Assembly (NCBI GenBank): GCA_002342175.1
Contig: DDPL01000036.1
Coordinates: 7,522-34,937 of the forward strand
Reading direction: 5' to 3'
Origin: Legionellales bacterium UBA2469
Lineage (GTDB): Bacteria > Pseudomonadota > Gammaproteobacteria > Legionellales > Legionellaceae
DNA length: 27,416 bases
The position numbers and the translations under genes were made by a program. Of this stretch, positions 8,057 through 16,082 are shown piece after piece. The notes under the pieces are model-generated. The model saw only the letters and a program-made list of their open reading frames with translations, ran no database searches and was not told the origin of the DNA. Position 1 is the stretch's first letter. Every line of letters begins with the position of its first letter.

Positions 8057-8590
8057 ATTTGCGCATCTATGAGGCGTGACAGTGATAGAGCACGTATAAA
8101 CCAACAAATTTCGATTCCTGAAGTTCGGCTCATTGATGCCGAAGGACAGCAAGTAGGGATTGTATCTACGCGAGAAGCATTGCGGGCCGCAGAAGAAGTC
8201 GGATTAGACTTGGTGGAGATTTCACCAACTGCGAAACCGCCAGTTTGTCGGATTATGGATTATGGCAAATACCTGTTTGAAATTAGTAAAAAACAGGCGG
8301 AAGCTAAAAAGAAACAGAAACAAATTCAAGTGAAAGAGTTAAAGTTTCGTCCGACAACAGAAGAAGGAGATTATCAGGTCAAACTACGCAACCTGGTCCG
8401 TTTCCTAGAGCATGGTGATAAAGTCAAAATTACATTGCGTTTTCGTGGTCGTGAAGTTGCACATCAAGAATTGGGTATGAAGATTCTTGAGCGTTTGCAG
8501 CAAGACACCGCTGAGTTTGGAATTGTTGAGCAACACGCGAAGCGTGAAGGTCGACAATTGATGATGGTTTTGTCACCTAAAAAGAAATAA
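8057..8590 (+). CDS. infC: Translation initiation factor IF-3 (AUU start)
   Basis: IF-3 binds the 30S subunit, prevents premature 50S joining and checks the start codon. The protein shows the N-domain ([16 protein letters not shown]), the signature [15 protein letters not shown], a Lys-rich linker and the C-domain with [22 protein letters not shown] and ITLRFRGRE. The preferred start is ATT at 8057, giving 177 residues, because of its perfect spacing from AGGAGGG. An automatic call would probably use ATG 8069 (173 residues). An AUU start is the known basis of IF-3 autoregulation in E. coli, since IF-3 discriminates against its own non-AUG codon. The gene lies 16 nt after thrS. Confidence 0.93.
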   Translation: MCASMRRDSDRARINQQISIPEVRLIDAEGQQVGIVSTREALRAAEEVGLDLVEISPTAKPPVCRIMDYGKYLFEISKKQAEAKKKQKQIQVKELKFRPTTEEGDYQVKLRNLVRFLEHGDKVKITLRFRGREVAHQELGMKILERLQQDTAEFGIVEQHAKREGRQLMMVLSPKKK

Positions 8591-8622
8591 TGATATTGCA
8601 TATTTAATGCGGAGTAGTTTTT

Positions 8623-8823
8623 ATGCCAAAAATGAAGTCACATCGAGGCGCTTGTAAGCGTTTTCGAAAAACAGGTAGTGGTGGAATTAAACGCCGTGGC
8701 GCTTTTCGTAACCACATTCTTACAAAAAAGAGCACTAAGCAGAAACGTCAATTACGTACATCTTGCGTTCACTTGAAACCATGTGATGCACGCTTAGCCG
8801 AACGTATGTTGAATGGTGGTTAA
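8623..8823 (+). CDS. rpmI: 50S ribosomal protein L35
   Basis: A 66-residue basic ribosomal protein with the hallmark start [20 protein letters not shown] and the [23 protein letters not shown] block. It lies between infC and rplT in the usual order. The ribosome-binding site is GGAG at 8611-8614. In E. coli this gene is translationally repressed by L20; no such structure could be confirmed here. Confidence 0.97.
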   Translation: MPKMKSHRGACKRFRKTGSGGIKRRGAFRNHILTKKSTKQKRQLRTSCVHLKPCDARLAERMLNGG

Positions 8824-8837
8824 AGAGGAGTTGCATT

Positions 8838-9197
8838 ATGCCTAGAGTAAAACGTGGTGTGACCGCCAAAGCGCGTCATAAAAAAGTATTAGAACAAGCA
8901 AAAGGTTATTATGGTGCCCGAAGTCGTACCTACCGAGTTGCTAAACAAGCTGTTATTAAAGCAGGTCAATATGCTTACCGTGATCGTCGTCAAAAGAAAC
9001 GTCAATTTCGTGCTTTATGGATCGTTCGTATCAATGCTGAAGCAAGAGCATGTGGTTTAAGTTACAGCCAATTGATGAATGGTTTGAAAAAAGCAGACGT
9101 TACTTTAGATCGAAAAGTATTAGCAGATTTAGCTGTGCATGATAAAACAGCATTTGCTCATATCGTTGATCAAGCTAAAGCCGCTTTAGCTGCTTAA
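8838..9197 (+). CDS. rplT: 50S ribosomal protein L20
   Basis: A 119-residue large-subunit assembly protein. The family signature is clear: [24 protein letters not shown], then [35 protein letters not shown] strong AGAGGAG ribosome-binding site lies 14 nt after rpmI. An intrinsic terminator follows 30 nt downstream, before pheS. Confidence 0.98.
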   Translation: MPRVKRGVTAKARHKKVLEQAKGYYGARSRTYRVAKQAVIKAGQYAYRDRRQKKRQFRALWIVRINAEARACGLSYSQLMNGLKKADVTLDRKVLADLAVHDKTAFAHIVDQAKAALAA

Positions 9198-9227
9198 TGA
9201 TTTGAATAATCATCAGTCATAACATAT

Positions 9228-9256
9228 AAGGAGGCGTTTGCCTCCTTATTTTTTTT
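9228..9256 (+). terminator. Intrinsic terminator between rplT and pheS
   Basis: AAGGAGGC (9228-9235) pairs with GCCTCCTT (9240-9247) around GTTT, followed by A and eight T. It separates the infC-rpmI-rplT part from pheST-ihfA. No leader peptide rich in Phe codons is visible, unlike the E. coli pheST attenuator. Confidence 0.88.
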
Positions 9257-9270
9257 GAAGAGCACCCAAA

Positions 9271-10284
9271 ATGCAAAATATACAAGAATTACAAAATCAG
9301 GCTTGTCAGGAAATTGAAGCTGCTATTCATCCCCGAGATATTGAAAATATTCGGGTTGCATATTTAGGAAAAAAAGGTCGCTTAACCGAATTTATGAAAA
9401 CGTTGTCGGATTTGCCGGCAAGTGAAAAACCCAAATTGGGCCAATTGGTCAATGAAGCAAAGCGAGTGCTTCACGAACATCTAGATGCGCGATTGAATGT
9501 GTTGGTTGAATTGGCTCTGGAAACCCAAATTCAAGCCGAAACCATTGACGTCACATTGGCTGGACGATTATCACGTAAGGGTTCTATGCATCCTGTAATG
9601 CAAACGAAACAACGCATCAGCGAGTTTTTTTTGAACTTAGGATTTGATTTGATGACAGGTCCTGAAATTGAGAGCGATTATTACAATTTTGCAGCATTGA
9701 ATATTCCCGATCATCATCCTGCGCGTGCAATGCACGATACATTTTATGTCGCCCCTGGTCATTTATTAAGAACACATACATCCTCTGTACAAATTCGTGC
9801 GATGCAGTGTCAAGAACCACCTTTGCGTATTATTGCTGCGGGTCGTGTTTATCGTAAAGACTCTGATGCAACACACACGCCAATGTTTCATCAATTGGAG
9901 GGCTTAATGATTGATAAAACAGCCCATCTTGCGCATCTCAAATATATTTTACAAGTGGCATTTTCAAATTTCTTCAGACAAGATATACAGTTTCGCTTTA
10001 GACCCTCTTATTTTCCTTTTACCGAGCCTTCAGCAGAAATGGACATGACTTGCGCACAATGTCAGGGTGCAGGCTGTCGGCTGTGTAAGCATACGGGATG
10101 GTTAGAAATTGGTGGATGTGGTATGGTCCATCCAAAAGTATTGGATGCAGCAGGCGTTGATTCTAAAACTTATCAGGGCTGGGCATTTGGTATTGGTTTG
10201 GATCGCTTGACCATGTTGGCTTATGGTATTGATGATTTACGTACCATGTTTGAGAACGATGTCACATTTTTAAAACAATTTTAG
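9271..10284 (+). CDS. pheS: Phenylalanine-tRNA ligase alpha subunit
   Basis: The 337-residue catalytic subunit of the alpha2-beta2 PheRS. It has an N-terminal coiled coil (about 1-90) and a class II core with [32 protein letters not shown] and the motif 3 region [14 protein letters not shown]. An extra Cys cluster, Cys261-x2-Cys264-x4-Cys269-x2-Cys272, looks like a zinc knuckle; similar Cys-rich inserts occur in many bacterial PheS. It starts 14 nt after an intrinsic terminator with only a weak ribosome-binding site, and pheT follows 10 nt downstream. Confidence 0.97.
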   Translation: MQNIQELQNQACQEIEAAIHPRDIENIRVAYLGKKGRLTEFMKTLSDLPASEKPKLGQLVNEAKRVLHEHLDARLNVLVELALETQIQAETIDVTLAGRLSRKGSMHPVMQTKQRISEFFLNLGFDLMTGPEIESDYYNFAALNIPDHHPARAMHDTFYVAPGHLLRTHTSSVQIRAMQCQEPPLRIIAAGRVYRKDSDATHTPMFHQLEGLMIDKTAHLAHLKYILQVAFSNFFRQDIQFRFRPSYFPFTEPSAEMDMTCAQCQGAGCRLCKHTGWLEIGGCGMVHPKVLDAAGVDSKTYQGWAFGIGLDRLTMLAYGIDDLRTMFENDVTFLKQF

Positions 10285-10294
10285 GAGCTGTTTG

Positions 10295-12676
10295 ATGAAA
10301 GTTAGTGAATCTTGGTTAAACACATGGACAAAACCAGCGATAACCGCTGAAGAAGCTGTACATCAATTTACCATGGCTGGTCTTGAAGTTGACCATTGCG
10401 CATCTGCAGCCCCATATTTTTCACACGTGGTCGTGGCTGAGGTCATTGAAACCAAACCGCATCCACAAGCCGATAAATTAACGATATGCCAGGTCTTTAA
10501 CGGTGAAAAAACTGTACAAATCGTTTGTGGTGCTTCGAATGTTCGTACGGGTTTAAAAGTGGCTTTAGCACAGCCGGGCGCGGAATTGCCGAATGGTATG
10601 AAGATTGGTGAAGCAAAACTTAGAGGAGAAATCTCCCTAGGCATGTTGTGCTCTGCTGTTGAATTGGGTTGCGCAGAGACTTCTGATGGGATATGGGAAT
10701 TGCCTAAAGATGCTCCAGTGGGCGAAGATTTTCGTAAATATTTATCTTTGGATGAATATGTTTTTGAATTTGAATTAACACCTAATCGCGGTGATTGTTT
10801 TAGTGCATTAGGTCTTGCGCGTGAATTAGCCGCTTTAACCGGCGCGCCATTTCAACACCAAACCATCGATGCAATTGCTCCAAAGCATCAAGAGAAATTC
10901 GAAATCAGTGTTTTGGCAAAAGAAACATGTCCATTGTATTGTGGTCGCAAAATAAAAAATATCAAGCCCTATTCTGTCACACCAATGTGGCTAAAAGAAC
11001 AATTGCGCCGTGTAGGATTGCGCACGGTTCATCCTGTTGTGGATGTTTTAAATTATGTGATGTATATGCTGGGTCAACCCATGCATGCATTTGATTGCCA
11101 TAAAATTGGCTATCGCATCGAAGTTCGTTTAGCACGTGAAGAAGAATCAATTGATTTATTAAACGGAAAAGAAGCTATATTACAGGAAGGAACACCTTTG
11201 ATAACCAATGGGGAGCGCCCTATCGCCATCGCTGGTGTGATGGGTTCTGAAAGTTCGGCTGTAGATGACGATACCATTGATATCTTTTTAGAAAGTGCCT
11301 TTTTTGCCCCTATTCAAATGGCAGGCGTTGCACGACAATATGGTTTATCAACTGATGCCAGTTTGCGTTACGAGCGCGGAGTCGATCCACAGTTACCAGC
11401 TCAAGCTTTAGAGTTTGCAACGAAATTATTATTGGATATTGTTGGAGGTGTGCCTGGTCCAGTTCAAGTGATTCAGCATGCTGAGCATTTACCTCAACAA
11501 AAATACGTTGATTTTCATCCATCATTATTTGCAAAACGAACGGGAATTGAATTATCGAATGAAGACATGATGAAATTCTTAGAGCGTTTGCATTTCCCTG
11601 TGGAAGTTCAGGGAGACTTATGGAAAGTCACGGTTCCAAGCTATCGATTTGACATTAGCTTGGATGTGGATGTGGTAGAGGAAATATTGCGCGTGTTTGG
11701 GTATGACAACATACCAACTATCGCAATTGAAGCACCTTTGCGTTCTGGTCACGTCGATATTTGTGAACAAAAACAACTAAATTGGGCAAAAGCCTTGATT
11801 CATTTAGGATACAATCAAGCAATTAATTACGCGTTTGTAGATCCTCGAATTCAAGAGATGCTTTATCCAGGACGTCAAGCCATTGATTTATTAAATCCTA
11901 TATCGCCAGAATTGTCTCAAATGCGTTTAGGCTTATGGTCTGGATTGATTGCATCGTTGATTCAAAATACCAATCGACAACAGACGACTATACAAATGTT
12001 TGAAAGTGGGGTGGTGTTTTCAGGACAAGCTGATAATCCATTTGAACAATCACATATTGCTGGGTTACTGTATGGTAATATCAAAGTGTTAAACTGGTGT
12101 TCTTCAAGCAAAGTGTTTGATTTCTTTGATGCCAAAGGGCATGTCGAACATTTATTGGCGCTTGAAGGATATCGAAATGTGAGATTTGTAGCCAAAACAC
12201 ATGATGCATTGCATCCAGGTCAATCCGCAAGTATCATGATAAATGATATGCACTGTGGATGGATTGGCTTAATGCATCCACGTTGGCAAAAGGCTTTAGA
12301 TTTACAGCACCCGATTGTGTTATGGGAACTGAATGTTTCTGCGATGCCAGCGGCACAAATTTCCAAGTACCAGGCGCTGTCTAAATTTCCGCAGACCCGA
12401 CGAGATATTTCTTTTGTTGTAGGAAAAAACATACCCGTAGATGAGATTTTGAAAACCATTCGCGAGGCGGTGAGCTCGGAATTGTTGCAAGATGTTCAGG
12501 TGTTTGATGTTTACCAAGGTGGTGAGACGTCAGAATCGCAGGTTAGTCTTGCGGTGGCATGCATTTTTCAAGACGCGTCTAAGACAATGACGGAACAAGA
12601 TATATTGTCTCACCAAAGTGCTATACTTGAGATATTGAAGGAGAAATTCAATATCAAACTAAGGGACGGACAATGA
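10295..12676 (+). CDS. pheT: Phenylalanine-tRNA ligase beta subunit
   Basis: The 793-residue partner of PheS. In order it shows an EMAP-type tRNA-binding OB fold (about 40-150, [15 protein letters not shown]), the B3/B4 editing region (about 210-390, with FLESAFFAP and [13 protein letters not shown]), a B5 domain (about 400-475), a catalytic-like core, and the C-terminal anticodon-binding FDX-ACB domain (about 700-793, [14 protein letters not shown]). ATG 10295 is chosen over TTG 10292 because AGGAG (10283-10287) is spaced seven bases from it. The stop overlaps the ihfA start (ATGA), indicating translational coupling. Confidence 0.97.
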   Translation: MKVSESWLNTWTKPAITAEEAVHQFTMAGLEVDHCASAAPYFSHVVVAEVIETKPHPQADKLTICQVFNGEKTVQIVCGASNVRTGLKVALAQPGAELPNGMKIGEAKLRGEISLGMLCSAVELGCAETSDGIWELPKDAPVGEDFRKYLSLDEYVFEFELTPNRGDCFSALGLARELAALTGAPFQHQTIDAIAPKHQEKFEISVLAKETCPLYCGRKIKNIKPYSVTPMWLKEQLRRVGLRTVHPVVDVLNYVMYMLGQPMHAFDCHKIGYRIEVRLAREEESIDLLNGKEAILQEGTPLITNGERPIAIAGVMGSESSAVDDDTIDIFLESAFFAPIQMAGVARQYGLSTDASLRYERGVDPQLPAQALEFATKLLLDIVGGVPGPVQVIQHAEHLPQQKYVDFHPSLFAKRTGIELSNEDMMKFLERLHFPVEVQGDLWKVTVPSYRFDISLDVDVVEEILRVFGYDNIPTIAIEAPLRSGHVDICEQKQLNWAKALIHLGYNQAINYAFVDPRIQEMLYPGRQAIDLLNPISPELSQMRLGLWSGLIASLIQNTNRQQTTIQMFESGVVFSGQADNPFEQSHIAGLLYGNIKVLNWCSSSKVFDFFDAKGHVEHLLALEGYRNVRFVAKTHDALHPGQSASIMINDMHCGWIGLMHPRWQKALDLQHPIVLWELNVSAMPAAQISKYQALSKFPQTRRDISFVVGKNIPVDEILKTIREAVSSELLQDVQVFDVYQGGETSESQVSLAVACIFQDASKTMTEQDILSHQSAILEILKEKFNIKLRDGQ

Positions 12677-12975
12677 GTGCATTAAGCAAAGCAAATCTGG
12701 TGGACTCTTTAGTGGAGCATCTCGATTTAGAAAAACAGGATGCAAAAGTATTGGTGGACGCATTTTTTGATGGTATTCGTTACCATTTATTTAGAGGCCA
12801 ACATATTAAGATATCCGGTTTTGGAAATTTTATATTGAGAGATAAGCGTTCAAGACCTGGACGCAATCCCAAGACAGGAGAAGAAATTCCTGTGAGTGCG
12901 CGCCGGGTTGTGACATTTCGTGCTGGAATGAAGCTTAAAGAAATTGTGCATGCTTTCACAAAAAAGGAAAACTGA
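12673..12975 (+). CDS. ihfA: Integration host factor alpha subunit
   Basis: A 100-residue HU/IHF-family DNA-bending protein that pairs with IhfB. The segments [23 protein letters not shown] and [25 protein letters not shown] are diagnostic, including the intercalating Pro in the NPKTGE arm. It overlaps the pheT stop by 4 nt, the conserved gammaproteobacterial order. Its own stop overlaps the next ATG by one base (TGATG). In Legionella, IHF is known to influence differentiation and small-RNA expression; nothing in this window shows that directly. Confidence 0.96.
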   Translation: MSALSKANLVDSLVEHLDLEKQDAKVLVDAFFDGIRYHLFRGQHIKISGFGNFILRDKRSRPGRNPKTGEEIPVSARRVVTFRAGMKLKEIVHAFTKKEN

Positions 12976-13286
12976 TGTTCTATCAAAAGCATATATTTGT
13001 ATGCACCAATCAAAAAGTAGATGGGAAGAAGTGTTGTGCTAATGCAAATAGCGCAGAAATTGCGGCTTATTTGAAGCAAAAGCTTCAAGTGGACGGATGT
13101 TGGGGGCCGGATAAAATCCGCCTCAGCACATCCGGATGTTTGGGGCGATGTGCAAGTGGACCATGTGCGGTCATTTATCCAGATAATGTTTGGTATCACA
13201 TCGAAACACTTGAGCAGGCTGATAAGGTTATCGAAAAACATCTTAAAAACAATGAAATTGTAGAAGAATGTGTGATTCCAGAGTAA
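12975..13286 (+). CDS. Thioredoxin-fold [2Fe-2S] ferredoxin
   Basis: A 103-residue protein of the thioredoxin-like [2Fe-2S] ferredoxin family (related to the NuoE C-domain and Shethna-type ferredoxins). Probable cluster ligands are Cys10, Cys20 or Cys21, Cys55 and Cys59, in FVCTNQKVDGKKCC and SGCLGRCASGP. The motif GP(C)AVIYPDNVWY after the second pair is typical. It starts within the ihfA stop codon (TGATG), so it is translationally coupled to the translation operon although its function looks unrelated. A weak hairpin with a short T run lies over the stop (13285-13302). The physiological partner is unknown. Confidence 0.88.
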   Translation: MFYQKHIFVCTNQKVDGKKCCANANSAEIAAYLKQKLQVDGCWGPDKIRLSTSGCLGRCASGPCAVIYPDNVWYHIETLEQADKVIEKHLKNNEIVEECVIPE

Positions 13287-13302
13287 AATGTCGAACATTT
13301 TT
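13285..13302 (+). terminator. Weak possible terminator after the [2Fe-2S] ferredoxin gene
   Basis: AAAATGT pairs with ACATTTT around CGA, followed by T. The stem is AT-rich and overlaps the stop codon, so it is a weak candidate only. Confidence 0.3.
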
Positions 13303-13323
13303 AACTCAAATCATCTGAAGTTC

Positions 13324-13351
13324 TTGCAAACTTTTGAGATACTGATAAAAT
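13324..13351 (+). promoter_or_regulatory. rplM-rpsI promoter
   Basis: TTGCAA (13324-13329) and TAAAAT (13346-13351) are separated by 16 bp. The predicted start near 13358 leaves a leader of about 135 nt before rplM. Confidence 0.6.
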
Positions 13352-13357
13352 AGCCGC

Positions 13358-13492
13358 TCTACACTTTTAAAGGCTAATCCCGTTAAAATTTACAAAATTA
13401 AGTGGAAACCTCTTGTTTCTAAGTTCTCATTTAGTTAGAATTTTGCGTTCTTATGATGGAATTGTAAATTCTGGCGGTACGGAGTAAATGAC
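13358..13492 (+). promoter_or_regulatory. Long leader of rplM, possible autoregulatory region
   Basis: The leader contains short hairpins: GAAAC/GTTTC around 13402-13416, and AGAATTT (13436-13442) with AAATTCT (about 13467-13473). It ends with CGGAG as the ribosome-binding site. L13 is known to repress its own operon in E. coli; whether this leader binds L13 is not shown by sequence. Confidence 0.35.
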
Positions 13493-13933
13493 ATGAAAAC
13501 ATTTAGTGCCAAATCACATGAAGTGAAAAGTGATTGGTATATTATTGATGCCACAGACAAAGTTTTAGGGCGTTTAGCTGCTGAAATTGCACATCGTTTA
13601 CGTGGTAAGCACAAAGCAGAGTATACCCCACATGTGGATACTGGTGATTATATCGTTGTGACCAACGTGGAAAAAATTCGCGTTACGGGTCGTAAACAAC
13701 AAGATAAAATGTACTATCACCATTCTGGATTCCCAGGTGGAATTAAATCAATTAACTTCGCTAAGTTACAGTTGGAAAACCCAACCCGTATTCTTGAACG
13801 TGCTGTTAAGGGTATGCTTCCCAAAAATCCTTTGGGTCGAGCAATGTATCGTAAATTAAAAGTGTATGCTGGTACTGAGCATCCACATGTTGCACAACAG
13901 CCAAAAACTTTGGATTTGGAAGGTAAAGCATGA
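13493..13933 (+). CDS. rplM: 50S ribosomal protein L13
   Basis: A 146-residue large-subunit protein (142 in E. coli). Family hallmarks are [49 protein letters not shown] and [25 protein letters not shown]. The C-terminus runs a few residues beyond the usual end and overlaps the rpsI start by four bases (ATGA), indicating coupled translation. Confidence 0.98.
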   Translation: MKTFSAKSHEVKSDWYIIDATDKVLGRLAAEIAHRLRGKHKAEYTPHVDTGDYIVVTNVEKIRVTGRKQQDKMYYHHSGFPGGIKSINFAKLQLENPTRILERAVKGMLPKNPLGRAMYRKLKVYAGTEHPHVAQQPKTLDLEGKA

Positions 13934-14364
13934 CTACTAAAATGACACAATTCTACGGCACAGGTCGTCGAAAAAACTCATCAGCTCGTGTATTTTTACG
14001 TCCTGGTTCAGGCAAAATCGTGATCAATGCGCGTCCTATTAACGAATATTTCGTTAGAGAAACTGACTGCATGATCATTCGTCAACCTTTAGAAGTTGTT
14101 GATATGCTTCAAAAGTTTGATATTTTAGCGACTGTTGCTGGTGGCGGAATGTCAGGTCAAGCAGGTGCAGTTCGTTTAGGGATTGCTCGTGCATTGGTTG
14201 CATATGATGAAGAAGGTATGGCTGCTGATGCTGAACCTAGCCAAGATTCATATCGTAAAAAATTACGTCGTGAGCAATTATTAACTCGTGACGCGCGTCG
14301 AGTAGAGCGTAAAAAAGTTGGTCTGCGGAAAGCGCGCCGAGCAACGCAGTTCTCAAAACGTTAA
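13930..14364 (+). CDS. rpsI: 30S ribosomal protein S9
   Basis: A small-subunit protein with the S9 signature: [40 protein letters not shown] and the basic tail ending in ATQFSKR, whose terminal Lys-Arg reaches the P-site tRNA. The start at 13930 overlaps the rplM stop; ATG 13942 ([10 protein letters not shown]) is also possible and would give the usual ~130-140-residue length. A strong terminator follows 16 nt after the stop. Confidence 0.97.
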   Translation: MTTKMTQFYGTGRRKNSSARVFLRPGSGKIVINARPINEYFVRETDCMIIRQPLEVVDMLQKFDILATVAGGGMSGQAGAVRLGIARALVAYDEEGMAADAEPSQDSYRKKLRREQLLTRDARRVERKKVGLRKARRATQFSKR

Positions 14365-14375
14365 TAATGATTACG

Positions 14376-14408
14376 AAAAAAAACCCTGGAATTCCAGGGT
14401 TTTTTTTG
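14376..14408 (+). terminator. Strong intrinsic terminator after rpsI
   Basis: AAACCCTGG (14381-14389) and CCAGGGTTT (14394-14402) form a near-perfect palindrome around AATT. It has A-rich sequence before and T-rich sequence after, so it could also end transcription from the other strand. Confidence 0.92.
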
Positions 14409-14514
14409 CCTTAAAAGATGATTTAAATGGGTTTTAATTTATAGTTTGTTTTATTCCGATAGCGTAAATTTATTATAGCAATATCAAAATAATCTTAATC
14501 ATAAATGATTCCAA

Positions 14515-14526
14515 AACATTAATGTT
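14515..14526. repeat. 12-bp palindrome upstream of orphan gene
   Basis: AACATT is followed immediately by AATGTT, 44 bp before the orphan gene start, in a very AT-rich gap. It may be an operator, but a palindrome of this length could occur by chance here. The rest of the gap (14409-14569) shows no clear promoter or RNA. Confidence 0.25.
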
Positions 14527-14569
14527 CTTAATCGTCTAAAGTAAAAATGAATAATTTGGTCAAAAAAAA

Positions 14570-15430
14570 ATGAAATCATTCACTATATTAGGACTTTTTA
14601 GCTTATTTAACTCTAGTGCACAAGCATTTGATATTATTTTGCCACGTTACCCCACAAGAATTATTGAACCTCAACTCAATAATTGTAATTCGGCCTTTAT
14701 TTATGCCGAGACAGATGGATTGGCACTTTCTCTAGAAGAAAATAAACATTTATTTCAGGAACAAACACAATATTTAAATAAATTTTTATTATCCCCTGTT
14801 TTTAAAACAAACGTTAAAAAAAATAATGGAATAATGGGCTTTAAAGGTCAAAATTCTTTTATCAAAACAGGTGAATCTGCGTCTTCAATCTTCATGGGGC
14901 AAAATGAGCGCCTCATTCGAACTATCATGAAAAAACCAAAATTAGATATTCCCGAATTTGATTTAGATTTATTGGCGCTGGAAACCATGTTAAATAGTTT
15001 AACCATTATCATGGTCTTTGATATCACTCAAATAGATTCCTTCAGTAAATTTTACTTTAGAAACGGCTACCCGTTTGAATATATCATGCATCATTCCCAA
15101 AAATACTCACTCCAAGATATTCCAGTGATGGCTGTTGCTGATAAAGTGATTGGTTCACCGTTTCTTCCACAACATCAACTGCCCATATCAAAAGATACTA
15201 AAAAGATTCTGATCAGTATATTTCAGATGGGTAAAAATACTTTTTTTGACCTCAAAGAATTTAATTCAGTAACAAATCAATTTATTCATCAAGCTCAAAA
15301 TCGATGTCACCTAGAAATAAATAAAGTCACTTTATTTAAAGGATACCCCATCATAGATAATATCCATTTAAATCATGATAGCATTAAATTATTCACTGAT
15401 ACAAACGGGAATAATCTCTCACCTTCATAA
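14570..15430 (+). CDS. Predicted exported protein, family not recognised
   Basis: A 286-residue protein with a short Sec-type signal peptide (MKSFTILGLFSLFNSSAQA, likely cut before Phe20). The mature part is rich in Asn, Lys, Ile and Phe. It has only two cysteines (in NNCNS near the N-terminus and NRCHLE near residue 245), which could form a disulfide in the periplasm. I see no catalytic motif and no transmembrane helix after the signal; a hydrophobic stretch near 143-153 (LTIIMVFDI) looks like a buried strand. There is no good ribosome-binding site; the region before ATG is poly-A. The coding sequence is more AT-rich than its neighbours. It sits alone between rpsI and petA, which are normally adjacent, so it looks like an insertion. 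Confidence 0.7.
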   Translation: MKSFTILGLFSLFNSSAQAFDIILPRYPTRIIEPQLNNCNSAFIYAETDGLALSLEENKHLFQEQTQYLNKFLLSPVFKTNVKKNNGIMGFKGQNSFIKTGESASSIFMGQNERLIRTIMKKPKLDIPEFDLDLLALETMLNSLTIIMVFDITQIDSFSKFYFRNGYPFEYIMHHSQKYSLQDIPVMAVADKVIGSPFLPQHQLPISKDTKKILISIFQMGKNTFFDLKEFNSVTNQFIHQAQNRCHLEINKVTLFKGYPIIDNIHLNHDSIKLFTDTNGNNLSPS

Positions 15431-15435
15431 TTTAA

Positions 15436-15469
15436 GTTCTAGAGATTCTTTTAATAGAACCTGATTTTT
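15436..15469 (+). terminator. Weak possible terminator after the orphan gene
   Basis: GTTCTA (15436-15441) pairs with TAGAAC (15455-15460) around a 13-base loop, with TTTTT at 15465-15469. The loop is long and the stem short, so this is uncertain. Confidence 0.3.
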
Positions 15470-15493
15470 ACAAGGCTCTTTCCGTGTTTTTAA

Positions 15494-15521
15494 TTGCCAT
15501 TTTGTGTGTTTTAAGTATAAT
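15494..15521 (+). promoter_or_regulatory. petABC promoter
   Basis: TTGCCA (15494-15499) and a perfect TATAAT (15516-15521) lie 16 bp apart. The predicted start near 15528 is only 6 bases before ATG 15534 but 18 before ATG 15546, which supports the later petA start. Confidence 0.7.
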
Positions 15522-15545
15522 TAAAGGCTGTCGATGGGGGGACTT

Positions 15546-16082
15546 ATGGTCAAGCGTTTGACTCGAAAATTACTACACATGGCAATGATGGGACTAACCG
15601 CATTTGGGTTTGGTTTAAGTATCATTCCATTTATTCGTTCATGGTTTCCCTCGGGCGTGACTAAAATTGCGCAAGCGCCTATTCGCGTGGATATATCTCG
15701 ATTGCAACCTGGTGAAATGATGACTGTAGCCTGGCAAAATAAACCGGTCTGGGTTTTAAGGCGCACCCCTGAAATGATGGCCCAATTACAGGTTGTCAAT
15801 CCTGACTTAAAAGACCCTAATTCACATGACTCTAAGCAACCTCAAGGCTTAACAAATATGTTTCGTTCGATAGATCCAGAATACTTTGTTGTTTTAGGTC
15901 GTTGTACGCACATGGGGTGTATTCCGTTATTAAATAAAAAAGAATTCATATGCCCTTGTCATGGTTCGCATTTTGATTTGGCAGGACGAGTGGTAAAAAA
16001 TGTTCCGGCTGCTCAAAATCTGGTTGTCCCTCCTTATCATTTTATGGATGGACGTAAAGTTCTTATAATAGGACAAGCATGA
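15546..16082 (+). CDS. petA: Cytochrome bc1 Rieske iron-sulfur subunit
   Basis: The Rieske subunit of ubiquinol-cytochrome c reductase, passing electrons from quinol to cytochrome c1. From ATG 15546 it has 178 residues: a membrane anchor (about 11-30), a linker, and the cluster domain with C120-T-H122-M-G-C125 and C136-P-C138-H139-G-S141. Cys120, His122, Cys136 and His139 bind the cluster, and Cys125/Cys138 form the disulfide. ATG 15546 is preferred because GGGGGG precedes it and the promoter is close; ATG 15534 would add MGGL. The N-terminal KRLTRKLL segment lacks an exact twin-Arg pair, unusual for a Tat-exported Rieske protein. The stop overlaps petB. Confidence 0.95.
   Translation: MVKRLTRKLLHMAMMGLTAFGFGLSIIPFIRSWFPSGVTKIAQAPIRVDISRLQPGEMMTVAWQNKPVWVLRRTPEMMAQLQVVNPDLKDPNSHDSKQPQGLTNMFRSIDPEYFVVLGRCTHMGCIPLLNKKEFICPCHGSHFDLAGRVVKNVPAAQNLVVPPYHFMDGRKVLIIGQA

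Noticed and set aside
12780..13298. Minus-strand reading frame of 172 codons across ihfA and the ferredoxin gene
   Set aside because: It is antisense to two well-supported genes, has no domain or ribosome-binding site, and is a composition effect.
14466..14480. TATAAT on the minus strand in the rpsI-orphan gap
   Set aside because: No acceptable -35 is at the right distance and no minus-strand gene lies downstream; such hexamers are expected in DNA this AT-rich.
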